DNA from: Mesorhizobium sp. ORS 3359
GTDB lineage: Bacteria > Pseudomonadota > Alphaproteobacteria > Rhizobiales > Rhizobiaceae
DNA length: 64,000 nt
Direction: 5' to 3'
Assembly: GCA_000824845.1 (NCBI GenBank)
Contig: CCNC01000068.1
Span: forward strand, 144,753-208,752
Made by a program: the position numbers and the translations under genes. Under the pieces are notes generated by a model, which did not search any database, was not told the origin of the DNA, and saw only the letters and a program-made list of their open reading frames with translations. This document shows positions 25,890 through 34,255 of this stretch, one piece after another. How positions within the stretch are numbered: the stretch's first letter is position 1; each line of letters starts with the position of its first letter.

Positions 25890-26558
25890 ATGATCGTGAT
25901 CGTTGACGAGCGAGAGCTCGTGACAGAGGGCTACTCTTCACTTTTCGATCGCGAGGGCGTGGCCACGGCCGGTTTCGCGCCGGGCGAATTCGGCGAATGG
26001 GTGAGTTCCGCCGCCGACACCGATCTCAGATCCGTCAGGGCCTTTCTCATCGGCGACTGCCGCGAGGGCGCGGTATCGCCGCGCCAGATCCGCGACCGGA
26101 CCGGCGCACCGGTGATCGCCCTCAGCGAACATCACTCGCTCGAACATACGCTGCGCCTGTTCGAAAGCGGCGTCGACGATGTCGTCCGCAAGCCTGTCCA
26201 TATCCGCGAGATTCTTGCCCGCATCACCGCCATTCGCCGCCGCGGCTCCGAAGAGGCCGCCTACACCGAAGTCGGCTCGATGCGCATCTTCATGGATGGC
26301 CGCGATCCGGAGATCGACGGCGAGCCGCTGCCGCTGCCGCGGCGCGAGCGGCGCATCCTGGAATATCTGGCCAGCAACCGCGGCCGGCGCGTGACCAAGA
26401 CGCAGGTCTTCAACGCCATCTACGGCATCTTCGACGAAGAGGTCGAGGAGAACGTGGTGGAGAGCCACATCTCGAAGCTGCGCAAGAAGCTGCGTGAGAA
26501 GCTCGGCCACGACCCGATCGATTCCAAGCGGTTCCTCGGCTACCGGCTGGTGTTCTGA
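25890..26558 (+). CDS. rem: OmpR-family flagellar transcription activator Rem
   Basis: 222 residues with GGAGG upstream of the ATG. In S. meliloti, Rem is the growth-phase-linked activator placed between VisNR and the structural flagellar genes, with no known kinase partner. The receiver half (1-115) keeps Asp6/Glu7, a candidate Asp56 in FLIGDCREG, Ser79 and Lys101, but lacks the usual DxxxP context after the Asp. The C-terminal winged helix (~125-222) reads [20 protein letters not shown] and [20 protein letters not shown] with the closing GYRLVF. It is the natural candidate to bind the tandem CAAG boxes reported here. Confidence 0.92.
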   Translation: MIVIVDERELVTEGYSSLFDREGVATAGFAPGEFGEWVSSAADTDLRSVRAFLIGDCREGAVSPRQIRDRTGAPVIALSEHHSLEHTLRLFESGVDDVVRKPVHIREILARITAIRRRGSEEAAYTEVGSMRIFMDGRDPEIDGEPLPLPRRERRILEYLASNRGRRVTKTQVFNAIYGIFDEEVEENVVESHISKLRKKLREKLGHDPIDSKRFLGYRLVF

Positions 26559-26568
26559 TGGCCGCCCT

Positions 26569-26692
26569 AGAGCATGATCCCGAACCGAAGGTCAGCGAAA
26601 GCAAAAAGTGGGAAGCGGTTTGCGGACAAAGATCATGCTCCAACAAAGAGTTTGGGCGTGATGGCGATTCAACGAAACGCCATCACGCCCAA
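26569..26692. repeat. Composite palindromic intergenic repeat (RIME-like), rem-flgE spacer
   Basis: Two palindromes in tandem. The first has outer arms GAGCATGATC (26570-26579) / GATCATGCTC (26631-26640) and inner arms GCAAA (26601-26605) / TTTGC (26619-26623) around the loop AAGTGGGAAGCGG, with ~20 extra nt inserted between the left arms. The second is a perfect 15-bp repeat, 26652-26666 with 26678-26692, with an 11-nt loop. The outer-arm sequence is a very common rhizobial intergenic repeat. It may also end the rem transcript. Confidence 0.8.
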
Positions 26693-26701
26693 GGCACATC
26701 T

Positions 26702-26736
26702 CGCGCCAGCCTCGCGCAAGACACGAGGCATAGTTT
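26702..26736 (+). promoter_or_regulatory. Flagellar promoter box for the flgE operon
   Basis: CGCGCCAG (26702-26709) and CGCGCAAG (26713-26720) are direct repeats 11 nt apart; 10 nt later comes TAGTTT (26731-26736). It lies 36 nt before the flgE ATG and begins 9 nt after the composite repeat. Confidence 0.74.
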
Positions 26737-26772
26737 TGTGGCCTCCTACCCAGGCACTGCGGAGATCCATCG

Positions 26773-28026
26773 ATGAGCCTCTACGGAATGATGCGGACCG
26801 GCGTTTCCGGTATGAACGCGCAGGCCAACCGCTTGTCCACGGTGGCCGACAACATCGCCAACTCCGACACCACCGGCTACAAGCGCTCTTCGGCCGAATT
26901 CTCGTCCCTGATCATGCCCGGCACCGGAGGCGCCTATAATTCCGGCGGCGTGACGACGACGATCCGCTCCGCCGTCAGCACCCAAGGCGTCATGACCTAC
27001 ACCACTTCGGTGTCCGACCTTGCCGTCAACGGCGACGGCTTCTTCGTCGTGCAGGACGCCGGCGGCACGCCCTATCTCACCCGCGCTGGCTCCTTCGTCC
27101 CGGATGCGCAAGGCCGGCTGGTCAATGCCGCGGGCTATCAGCTCATGGCCTACGATTACGCCAATGGCGATCCGGCCGCGACCGCCAACGGCTTCGAAGG
27201 CCTCGTGCCGGTGCAGATCTCCGACCAGCAGATGACGGCGACGCCGAGCACGGAAGGCATCTTCAGCGGCAACCTGCCGGCGGGCGCCACGCCGCCCGCA
27301 GGCCCGCTGCCTTCCTCCAACAGCGCGACCGCCGAATACACCTCGAAAACCTCGCTGGTCGCCTACGACAATCTCGGCAACAAGAAGCTGCTCGACGTCT
27401 ACTTCACCAACACCGGCGCCGGCACATGGCAGGTCGCGGTCTTCGATCAGTCGAAGGCGACGCCGGGCACCTCCTTCCCCTATACGGGCGGCGCGCTGGG
27501 CACGGCCAACCTCACCTTCGACACCACCACCGGCAAGCTCACCGGCGCGACCACGGGCGTCTCCTTCACAGTTCCCGGCGGCCAGACCCTCAACCTCGAT
27601 CTCTCCAAGCTGACCCAGCTCGGCACCGGTTTCACCGTCGCCGACGCCAAGGTCAATGGCAACGCGCCGAGCTCCATCCAGAAGGTCCAGATCGGCCAGG
27701 ACGGCGTCATCTACGCGCAGTTCGCGGACGGCTCGACCAAGGCGCTTTACAAGATCCCGCTTGCCGACGTTCAGAGCCCCGACAACCTCACCGCCATGCC
27801 CGGCAACGTCTATGTGCAGAGCACCGATTCCGGCGCGGTCCATATCGGCTTTGCCAACGAGGGCAAGCTCGGCTCCATCGTCTCCGGAGCGCTTGAAAAT
27901 TCCAACGTCGATATCGCCGAGGAACTGACCAACATGATCGCGGCGCAGCGCAGCTACACCGCCAATTCCAAGGTCTTCCAGACCGGCTCGGACCTGATGG
28001 ACGTCCTCGTCAACCTGAAGAGATAA
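26773..28026 (+). CDS. flgE: Flagellar hook protein FlgE
   Basis: 417 residues. FlgE polymerises into the hook. N-terminus: MMRTGVSGMNAQANRLSTVA then DNIANSDTTGYKRSSAEFSS. C-terminus: GALENSNVDIAEELTNMIAA with QRSYTANSKVFQTGSDLMDV. The middle is a variable hook domain rich in Gly, Ala, Thr and Asn. Length is normal. It starts the flgE-flgK-flgL-flaF-flbT-flgD-fliQ unit. Confidence 0.97.
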   Translation: MSLYGMMRTGVSGMNAQANRLSTVADNIANSDTTGYKRSSAEFSSLIMPGTGGAYNSGGVTTTIRSAVSTQGVMTYTTSVSDLAVNGDGFFVVQDAGGTPYLTRAGSFVPDAQGRLVNAAGYQLMAYDYANGDPAATANGFEGLVPVQISDQQMTATPSTEGIFSGNLPAGATPPAGPLPSSNSATAEYTSKTSLVAYDNLGNKKLLDVYFTNTGAGTWQVAVFDQSKATPGTSFPYTGGALGTANLTFDTTTGKLTGATTGVSFTVPGGQTLNLDLSKLTQLGTGFTVADAKVNGNAPSSIQKVQIGQDGVIYAQFADGSTKALYKIPLADVQSPDNLTAMPGNVYVQSTDSGAVHIGFANEGKLGSIVSGALENSNVDIAEELTNMIAAQRSYTANSKVFQTGSDLMDVLVNLKR

Positions 28027-28056
28027 ACGACGGGCGCCGCCCCGTGAAAGATCAGC

Positions 28057-29511
28057 ATGTCGCTTTCCTCCGCACTAAGCATTGCCCAGTCGGCGCTTCT
28101 GGCCACGTCCAAGCAGACCAGCGTCGTATCGCGCAATGTGGCCGATGCCTCGAACCCGGACTATACCCGCCGCATCGCCGTGGTGACCAGCACGGCGCCC
28201 GGCGCCAGAATGGTGGAAATCCAGCGTACCGCCAATGATCTGCTGTTTCGGCAGAACCTCCAGGCTCTGTCGGCATGGAGCGGCCAGAGCGCGCTTTACG
28301 ACGGCATGGACCAGCTCGATCTGTCGGTCAACGGGGTCGACAACGCGTGGTCGCCCTCGACGGCGATCGCCAACCTGCAGAAGGCCCTGCAGCTCTACGC
28401 CACCACGCCGTCGAACCAGAACCTCGGCACCAGCGTCGTCGACGCCGCCAAGCAGGTGGTGAATTCGCTGAACAGCGGCACCAAGGCGATCCAGGATTTC
28501 CGCACCCAGGCGGACAGCCAGATCGCCACCGCCGTCAGCGATCTCAACTCGCTGCTCAGCCAGTTCCAGGACGCCAACAGGGCCGTCATCTCGGGCACCC
28601 GTTCCGGCACGGACGTATCCGACGCGCTCGACCAGCGCGACGCGCTTTTGAAGAAGATATCGGAATATGTCCCGGTCTCGACCTTCACGCGCGGCGACAA
28701 CGACATGGTCATCACCACCAAGGACGGCACGACGCTGTTCGAGACCGTGCCGCGCTCGGTGACCTTCACGCCATCGTCCGGCTATTCGGCCGGCACGCCC
28801 GGCAACACGATCTATATCGACAACGTGCCGGTTTCCGCCGGCACCGGCGACAACACCACAGCCGATGGCAAACTGGCGGGCTTGCTGAAGCTGCGCGACG
28901 GCGTCGCCTCGACCATGCAGAGCCAGCTCGACGAAATCGCGCGCGGCCTTATCACGGCATTTGCCGAGACCGCGCCGTCGCAGCCCAACGCGACCGGCCT
29001 GTTCACATGGTCCGGCGCGCCGGCAATTCCGCCCGCCGGCACCCTGGTCGACGGCCTCGCCGGGTCGATCAGCGTCAACGCCGCCTTTGATCCGAGCGCC
29101 GGCGGCAATCCCGCGCTGCTGCGCGACGGCGGCGCCAACGGCGTGGCCTATGTCGCCAACACCGGGGGCGGCGCATCCTATGCGGACCTACTGATCGGTT
29201 ACGGCAACAAGCTGGATCAGCCGATGGCCTTCGATACGTCCACCGGCATCGCCGTCAGCTCCGGCGTCTCCGACTATGCGGCCAACGCCATCGGCTGGTT
29301 CGAAGGCGTGCGCCAGCAGGCTTCGACCAATGCAGACAACAAGCAGGCGCTGGCGGCACGCTCGGCCGAGGCGCTGTCGAACGACACCGGGGTCAATATC
29401 GATCAGGAGATGTCCCTGCTTCTCGACCTCGAGCACACCTATCAGGCATCGGCGCATATGATGAAGACGGTAGGCGACATGCTGGATTCCCTGTTGGCGG
29501 CGGTGGGATAA
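28057..29511 (+). CDS. flgK: Hook-filament junction protein FlgK
   Basis: 484 residues. FlgK (HAP1) joins hook and filament. N-terminus: LSSALSIAQSALLATSKQTS and VVSRNVADASNPDYTRR; the C-terminus contains GVNIDQEMSLLLDLEHTYQA followed by SAHMMKTVGDMLDSLL. It lies 30 nt after flgE and 3 nt before flgL. Confidence 0.95.
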   Translation: MSLSSALSIAQSALLATSKQTSVVSRNVADASNPDYTRRIAVVTSTAPGARMVEIQRTANDLLFRQNLQALSAWSGQSALYDGMDQLDLSVNGVDNAWSPSTAIANLQKALQLYATTPSNQNLGTSVVDAAKQVVNSLNSGTKAIQDFRTQADSQIATAVSDLNSLLSQFQDANRAVISGTRSGTDVSDALDQRDALLKKISEYVPVSTFTRGDNDMVITTKDGTTLFETVPRSVTFTPSSGYSAGTPGNTIYIDNVPVSAGTGDNTTADGKLAGLLKLRDGVASTMQSQLDEIARGLITAFAETAPSQPNATGLFTWSGAPAIPPAGTLVDGLAGSISVNAAFDPSAGGNPALLRDGGANGVAYVANTGGGASYADLLIGYGNKLDQPMAFDTSTGIAVSSGVSDYAANAIGWFEGVRQQASTNADNKQALAARSAEALSNDTGVNIDQEMSLLLDLEHTYQASAHMMKTVGDMLDSLLAAVG

Positions 29512-29514
29512 TTC

Positions 29515-30564
29515 ATGAAAGCGACAGGCGTTTCCTCGGCTGCCATATCCAACGCGCTGCGCTACCAGCAGGCGAAGATGCAGGCCGAGCTCATCAAGGC
29601 GACCAAGGAATCACAGACCGGCACGGTCGCCGATATCGGCCTGGCGCTCGGCAGCCGCACCACCCAGGCCGTCACCTTCCAGCGCGATCTCGACCGGCTG
29701 AACGGCATTGTCGATTCCAACGCGCTCGTCACCGCGCGCCTGAAATCGACCCAGGATTCGCTCGGCCAGATCGCCGACAGCGCGCAGAGCTTCCTGTCCG
29801 CGCTGACCAGCGGCGTGTCGGGCGACTCCTCGACCAGCATCCTGCGGACCGCCGGCGCCTCGGCGCTGCAGCAGATGACCGGCATCCTCAACACCAGCGT
29901 CAACGGCGAATATCTGTTTGCCGGCACCAACACCGACGTCAAGCCGATCGACGATTTCAACGCCGCCGGCTCGCCGGCCAAGGCGGCGTTCGACACCGCT
30001 TTCACCAGCTATTTCGGCTTTACCCAGACCGACCCGGCCGCGGCCAACATCACCGCCGCGCAGATGGATAACTTCATCACCACGCAGGTCGAGCCGCAAT
30101 TCCTGGGCTCCGGCTGGCAGGCCAACTGGTCGAGCGCCACCGACGAGCAGATCACCAGCCGCATTTCTCTCAACGAGACCACCCAGACCTCGGTCAGCGC
30201 CAACGACCAAGGCATCCGCAAGCTCGCCATGGCGGCCGCCATGGTCAGCAGCCTGATGACGGGCAGCATCAGCGAGGCCGCGCAGAACGCGGTCGTCAGC
30301 CGCGCCCAGGCGCTGGTCGGCGAAGCCATCGGCGGCATCACCCAAATACGGGCCGAAACAGGCATTGCCCAGCAACGGGTGTCCGATGCCAGCGACCGCA
30401 TGAAGACCCAGGTCGACCTCTTCGAGAAGCATATCCTTGATCTCGAAGGCGTCGATCCCACGGAGGCGGCGACCCGCGTGGCCGACCTGACGCAGCATAT
30501 CGAGACATCCTTTGCCTTGACCGCGCGTTTGCAGCAGCTCAGCCTGCTCAACTATCTGACTTGA
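29515..30564 (+). CDS. flgL: Hook-filament junction protein FlgL
   Basis: 349 residues; HAP3, second junction protein, distantly flagellin-like. N-terminal SNALRYQQAKMQAELIKATK and the helical C-terminus VADLTQHIETSFALTARLQQ with LSLLNYL support the call. The middle contains GEYLFAGTNTDVKPIDDF, a common FlgL motif. It directly follows flgK. Confidence 0.94.
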   Translation: MKATGVSSAAISNALRYQQAKMQAELIKATKESQTGTVADIGLALGSRTTQAVTFQRDLDRLNGIVDSNALVTARLKSTQDSLGQIADSAQSFLSALTSGVSGDSSTSILRTAGASALQQMTGILNTSVNGEYLFAGTNTDVKPIDDFNAAGSPAKAAFDTAFTSYFGFTQTDPAAANITAAQMDNFITTQVEPQFLGSGWQANWSSATDEQITSRISLNETTQTSVSANDQGIRKLAMAAAMVSSLMTGSISEAAQNAVVSRAQALVGEAIGGITQIRAETGIAQQRVSDASDRMKTQVDLFEKHILDLEGVDPTEAATRVADLTQHIETSFALTARLQQLSLLNYLT

Positions 30565-30595
30565 ACACGTAAACCGGAACGCCAGAGCGCCGACG

Positions 30596-30943
30596 ATGTA
30601 TCAATTCTCCTACGCCGACATCCAGACCGACTCCGTCGCCGACGCCAAGGACCGGGAGCGGCAACTGCTCACCCGCTCGATCGACATGCTGGCGGCGGCG
30701 GCTGCGGTCGGCACCGACTCCATGGAGGCGGTCGAGGCACTGCATTTCACCAACCGCATCTGGACAACTTTCGTCGAGGATCTCGGCTCCAGCGACAACG
30801 CGCTCCCCAAGGAGCTGCGCGCCAACCTGATCTCCATCGGCCTGTGGCTGCTGCGCGAGACAGAGGACATCCGCCAGGGTCGCACCAACAATTTCGAAGG
30901 GCTGATCGAGGTCTCACAGATCATCCGAGACGGCATCCAATGA
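30596..30943 (+). CDS. flaF: Flagellin biosynthesis regulator FlaF
   Basis: 115 residues, all helical. FlaF is a small alphaproteobacterial protein needed for flagellin secretion; it acts together with FlbT. Recognisable parts are ERQLLTRSIDMLAAAAAVGT and FTNRIWTTFVEDLGSSDNAL, followed by LRANLISIGLWLLRETEDIR. It overlaps flbT by 4 nt (ATGA), the usual pairing. Confidence 0.94.
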   Translation: MYQFSYADIQTDSVADAKDRERQLLTRSIDMLAAAAAVGTDSMEAVEALHFTNRIWTTFVEDLGSSDNALPKELRANLISIGLWLLRETEDIRQGRTNNFEGLIEVSQIIRDGIQ

Positions 30944-31377
30944 CCAACACGCTGAAGATCTCGCTGAAGCCCAACGAGAAGATCTACATCAACGGCGCTG
31001 TCATCCGCGTCGACCGCAAGGTCACCATCGAGCTGATGAACGATGTGCAGTTCCTGCTCGAAAGCCATGTCATCCAGGCCGACCAGGCCTCGACACCGCT
31101 CAGGCAGCTTTATTTCATCGTGCAGATCATGCTGATCAACCCGGCGGGCGCCGCCGAGGCTCGCGACATGTTCCGCCGCTCGCTGCCAATGCTGATCGCG
31201 AGCTTCGACAACCAGGACATCTGCAACAGCCTGAAGCAGATCGACCGCATGGTCGGCGAGGACGATATCTACGAGGCGCTGAAGGCGATCCGCGCGCTCT
31301 ATCCGCTCGAGCGCAAGGCGCTCGAAGGCACTGACGAGATACCCGAAGCGCCCCGCGCACTGGCTGTAGGAGCATAA
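30940..31377 (+). CDS. flbT: Flagellin mRNA regulator FlbT
   Basis: 145 residues. In Caulobacter, FlbT controls translation and stability of flagellin mRNA through its 5' untranslated region; in some rhizobia and Brucella it behaves as an activator. Typical sequence: ISLKPNEKIYINGAVIRVDR, FLLESHVIQADQASTPLRQL and YFIVQIMLINP. The start overlaps flaF. The long folded leaders of the two flagellin genes in this window are plausible targets. Confidence 0.95.
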   Translation: MTNTLKISLKPNEKIYINGAVIRVDRKVTIELMNDVQFLLESHVIQADQASTPLRQLYFIVQIMLINPAGAAEARDMFRRSLPMLIASFDNQDICNSLKQIDRMVGEDDIYEALKAIRALYPLERKALEGTDEIPEAPRALAVGA

Positions 31378-31378
31378 G

Positions 31379-31786
31379 ATGGCCGTCGACATGACGACAA
31401 CGATCCCGGTTGGCGCCAACCAGGCCAGCCAGCAGACCTCGAAGACTGCGGTGGACTATCAGTCGTTCCTGAAGCTCCTGATCGCCGAGATGAAGAACCA
31501 GGATCCGACCAAGCCGATGGATTCCACGCAATATGTCGCGCAGCTCGCCACCTTCTCCCAGGTCGAGCAGTCGGTACAGACCAACACCAAGCTCGACCAG
31601 ATCATGCAGTCATCGGCGCTCTCGCAGGCCGACGCGCTGATCGGGCGCTCGATCACCTCGGCCGACGGCAAGACCACCGGCACGGTGGCTTCGGTGACGC
31701 TTTCCAGCAACGGCCTCATCGCCGTGCTGCAGGACGGCACCAAAGTCCCGGTCGGCGCGGGCGTCTCGATCAAGCCGGCCGCCTAG
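31379..31786 (+). CDS. flgD: Hook cap protein FlgD (short form)
   Basis: 135 residues. FlgD caps the growing hook. The conserved N-terminal part is complete: DYQSFLKLLIAEMKNQDPTK then PMDSTQYVAQLATFSQVEQS. A shortened C-terminal domain follows (LIGRSITSADGKTTGTVASV). Enteric FlgD is ~230 residues, so much of the C-terminal domain is missing; a short FlgD is usual in rhizobia. It begins 1 nt after the flbT stop. Confidence 0.93.
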   Translation: MAVDMTTTIPVGANQASQQTSKTAVDYQSFLKLLIAEMKNQDPTKPMDSTQYVAQLATFSQVEQSVQTNTKLDQIMQSSALSQADALIGRSITSADGKTTGTVASVTLSSNGLIAVLQDGTKVPVGAGVSIKPAA

Positions 31787-31808
31787 CCGGCTTAGTAAGG
31801 GATCAGCC

Positions 31809-32075
31809 ATGAATGAGGCCGATGCCCTCGATATCGTTCAGTACGCGGTGTGGACGGTTCTCACTGCCTCCGCCCCCGTGGTGCTGGTGGCGATGGTGGT
31901 CGGCATCGGCATCGCGCTCATCCAGGCTCTGACCCAGATCCAGGAAATCACGCTGACCTTCGTGCCGAAGATCGTCGCCATTATGCTCGTGGTGGCGCTG
32001 ACCGGCCCATTCATCGGCAGCCAGATATCGGCCTTCACCAATGTTATCTTCGAGCGCATCGAGCACGGCTTCTGA
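31809..32075 (+). CDS. fliQ: Flagellar export gate protein FliQ
   Basis: 88 residues with two membrane helices (VWTVLTASAPVVLVAMVVGI and IVAIMLVVALTGPFIGSQIS), separated by the conserved ALIQALTQIQEITLTFVPK. FliQ is a small subunit of the FliPQR gate. In S. meliloti fliQ is directly followed by flhA and fliR; here an ~8-kb block intervenes. The spacer 32076-32239 contains short hairpins (CGCAAG 32109-32114 / CTTGCG 32126-32131, and GCGAC 32132-32136 / GTCGC 32141-32145) that could end the transcript. Confidence 0.97.
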   Translation: MNEADALDIVQYAVWTVLTASAPVVLVAMVVGIGIALIQALTQIQEITLTFVPKIVAIMLVVALTGPFIGSQISAFTNVIFERIEHGF

Positions 32076-32239
32076 CGCAAAGCCGCGACAGACGTATAGC
32101 GGCCTGTTCGCAAGGCCCGAGATCGCTTGCGGCGACGTTTGTCGCAGCTAGATTGTAGCCGTGCCGGTATCGGCCGGCGTCTTTGTCGCAAACGGCGATT
32201 CAAGGAAGCGATGCATCAAGCAACAAGGGCCGGCGTGCC

Positions 32240-34105
32240 ATGTGCGGAATAGCCGGCGTCTGGCGAAAGCGCGATCCGATCGGGAGCGGCGATCTTTCCG
32301 ATGTCGCGCGCATGATGCAGGCATTGGCGCATCGCGGCCCCGACGACCAGGGCAACTGGAACAACGCCCGCTTGGCACTCGGGCACCGGCGGCTGACCAT
32401 CATAGACCCCTCACCCGCCGCGCGCGAGCCGATGCTGACCGCATCCGGCGACGGCGTGCTGTGCTACAATGGCGAGGTCTATAATTTTCGCGCGCTGCGC
32501 AAGACGCTGGAGTCGGAAGGCCTGACCTTCCGCACGGTGTCCGACACCGAAGTGGTGCTTCAGGCCCTGCATCACTGGGGCCCGCAGAAAGCGGTGCCGC
32601 TGTTCGACGGCATGTTCTCCTTCGCCTATTTCGATGCCCGCGACGGGGCCTTGTGGCTTGCCCGTGACAGGCTCGGCATCAAGCCATTGTCGGTCGCCGA
32701 CACCGGTGAGCGCTTGCTGTTTGCCTCAGAGGACAAGGCGATTCTCGCCTGCCATGACTTTGCGCGCCGGATCGACACGCGCGAGCTGACATTGCGGCTG
32801 GCCTGGCAGAGCCGCGATTCCAGCTACAGCGTCTTTGACGGCATAGAACGACTGCCGCCCGCCGGTCTCTGGAAGATTACCGGCGATGGCATCGAAAAGC
32901 GCCGCTTCTGGCATGTCCTCGATGTGATCGAGACGGCGCGCATCGCCAAAGACAAGACATCCGACGCCGAGCACATGGCGACGCTCGAGAGACTGCTCAA
33001 GGAAAGCGTCGAGCTGCATTGCATCGCTGACACCAGCCTGGCCACCGCCTGCAGCGGCGGCGTCGATTCCGGCCTGATCACTGCGCTCGCCAAGCGCTTC
33101 AGGCCGGAGCTGCACGGCTACGTCGTCGACCCGAAGCTCGGCCGCAGCGAGGCGCCGGACGCCGAGCGGACCGGCCGCCATGTTGGTGTCAGCCTGCGCC
33201 GGGTTCCTTTTGACAGGGACCGGTTCTTCGAGCTCTGGCCGCGCGCGGTCTGGCATCTCGAGACCGATGGCTGGCATGCCAGCCACGCCGCGCTGCTGGC
33301 GCTGGCCGAGCAATGCCGCGCCGACGGCGTCAAGGTGCTGCTCACCGGCGAGGGCTCCGACGAGCTTTTCGGCGGCTACAAATGGCAGGCATCGACAATG
33401 CGGCTCTGGCGCCACTCCTGGCTGCAGCGCCTGTTCCGCTCGAAGCCCAGACGCGACCGCAAATTCGCCGAACTACGCCGCGCACCGTTCCGCAACTCGA
33501 TCGGCCGCGGCTCGCCCTCTGATCGCAGCATGGCGCTCAGAGCCCTGTCGCCCGAGTTGAATTTCCTGCAGACGAAGCTGTTCGACAGGCTGGACGGCGT
33601 CACGCCGCTCGACGACCGCGCCTTCCTGGCAAGCTGCTTCTATGACCTCTACTCGCATCTGCAGGACCTGCTGCACAGGCACGATCGGCTGAGCATGGCG
33701 GCGTCCGTCGAGCTCAGGGTGCCGTTCCTCGAGAACCGGCTCATCGACTTCGCGCTCCATCTGCCGCGCCGGCAGAAATACCGCGACGGCACCGGCAAAT
33801 GGCTGCTTAAGAAGGTCGCCGAACGCCATCTGCCGCGCGAGAACATTCGTGCGGCAAAGGTCGGCTTCGACATGGCCGATGCTTTTTCGGCCGGCACGCA
33901 AGGGCTGCTGCGCGGCGGTCTGCTCCGCGACGCGATGAAATGGTCGTCCTCCGAATTGGACGACCTGATCGACATGGCAAGAAGCCAGGAAACGTCGCGC
34001 CTGCGGCTCGTCGGCATGGAAATGCTGCTCAGGCTCTACATGCGCGGCGACACCACAGGCGACCTGACAGAGGCCCTGCACGCCGAGACGAGAGGCGAAA
34101 AATAG
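32240..34105 (+). CDS. asnB: Asparagine-synthase-like glutamine amidotransferase
   Basis: 621 residues from the ATG that places the catalytic Cys at position 2 (MCGIAGVWRK). The N-terminal class II glutaminase domain has RGPDDQGNW, LALGHRRLTIIDPS and CYNGEVYNFRALR. The C-terminal synthetase domain has the PPi loop CSGGVDSGLITA and EGSDELFGGYKW, with VELRVPFLENRLIDFALHLP. It therefore transfers glutamine nitrogen to a carboxylate after adenylation. Asparagine is the default product, but similar proteins amidate sugars or peptides. It interrupts the fliQ-flhA neighbourhood. Confidence 0.88.
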   Translation: MCGIAGVWRKRDPIGSGDLSDVARMMQALAHRGPDDQGNWNNARLALGHRRLTIIDPSPAAREPMLTASGDGVLCYNGEVYNFRALRKTLESEGLTFRTVSDTEVVLQALHHWGPQKAVPLFDGMFSFAYFDARDGALWLARDRLGIKPLSVADTGERLLFASEDKAILACHDFARRIDTRELTLRLAWQSRDSSYSVFDGIERLPPAGLWKITGDGIEKRRFWHVLDVIETARIAKDKTSDAEHMATLERLLKESVELHCIADTSLATACSGGVDSGLITALAKRFRPELHGYVVDPKLGRSEAPDAERTGRHVGVSLRRVPFDRDRFFELWPRAVWHLETDGWHASHAALLALAEQCRADGVKVLLTGEGSDELFGGYKWQASTMRLWRHSWLQRLFRSKPRRDRKFAELRRAPFRNSIGRGSPSDRSMALRALSPELNFLQTKLFDRLDGVTPLDDRAFLASCFYDLYSHLQDLLHRHDRLSMAASVELRVPFLENRLIDFALHLPRRQKYRDGTGKWLLKKVAERHLPRENIRAAKVGFDMADAFSAGTQGLLRGGLLRDAMKWSSSELDDLIDMARSQETSRLRLVGMEMLLRLYMRGDTTGDLTEALHAETRGEK

Positions 34106-34255
34106 CCCGGGGTTGGTCCAGACCGGCGAGATGCTTGGTTTAAAGCTTCGCCGACGCATTTTCGCCTTTGCCATCCTGTTGTTGGGTCTCACTCTTTGGC
34201 GAGTCGCCAGCCTCTTCGGGCGCGGCGAGCCACCATAGCGGACGAAGGCGCAAAC

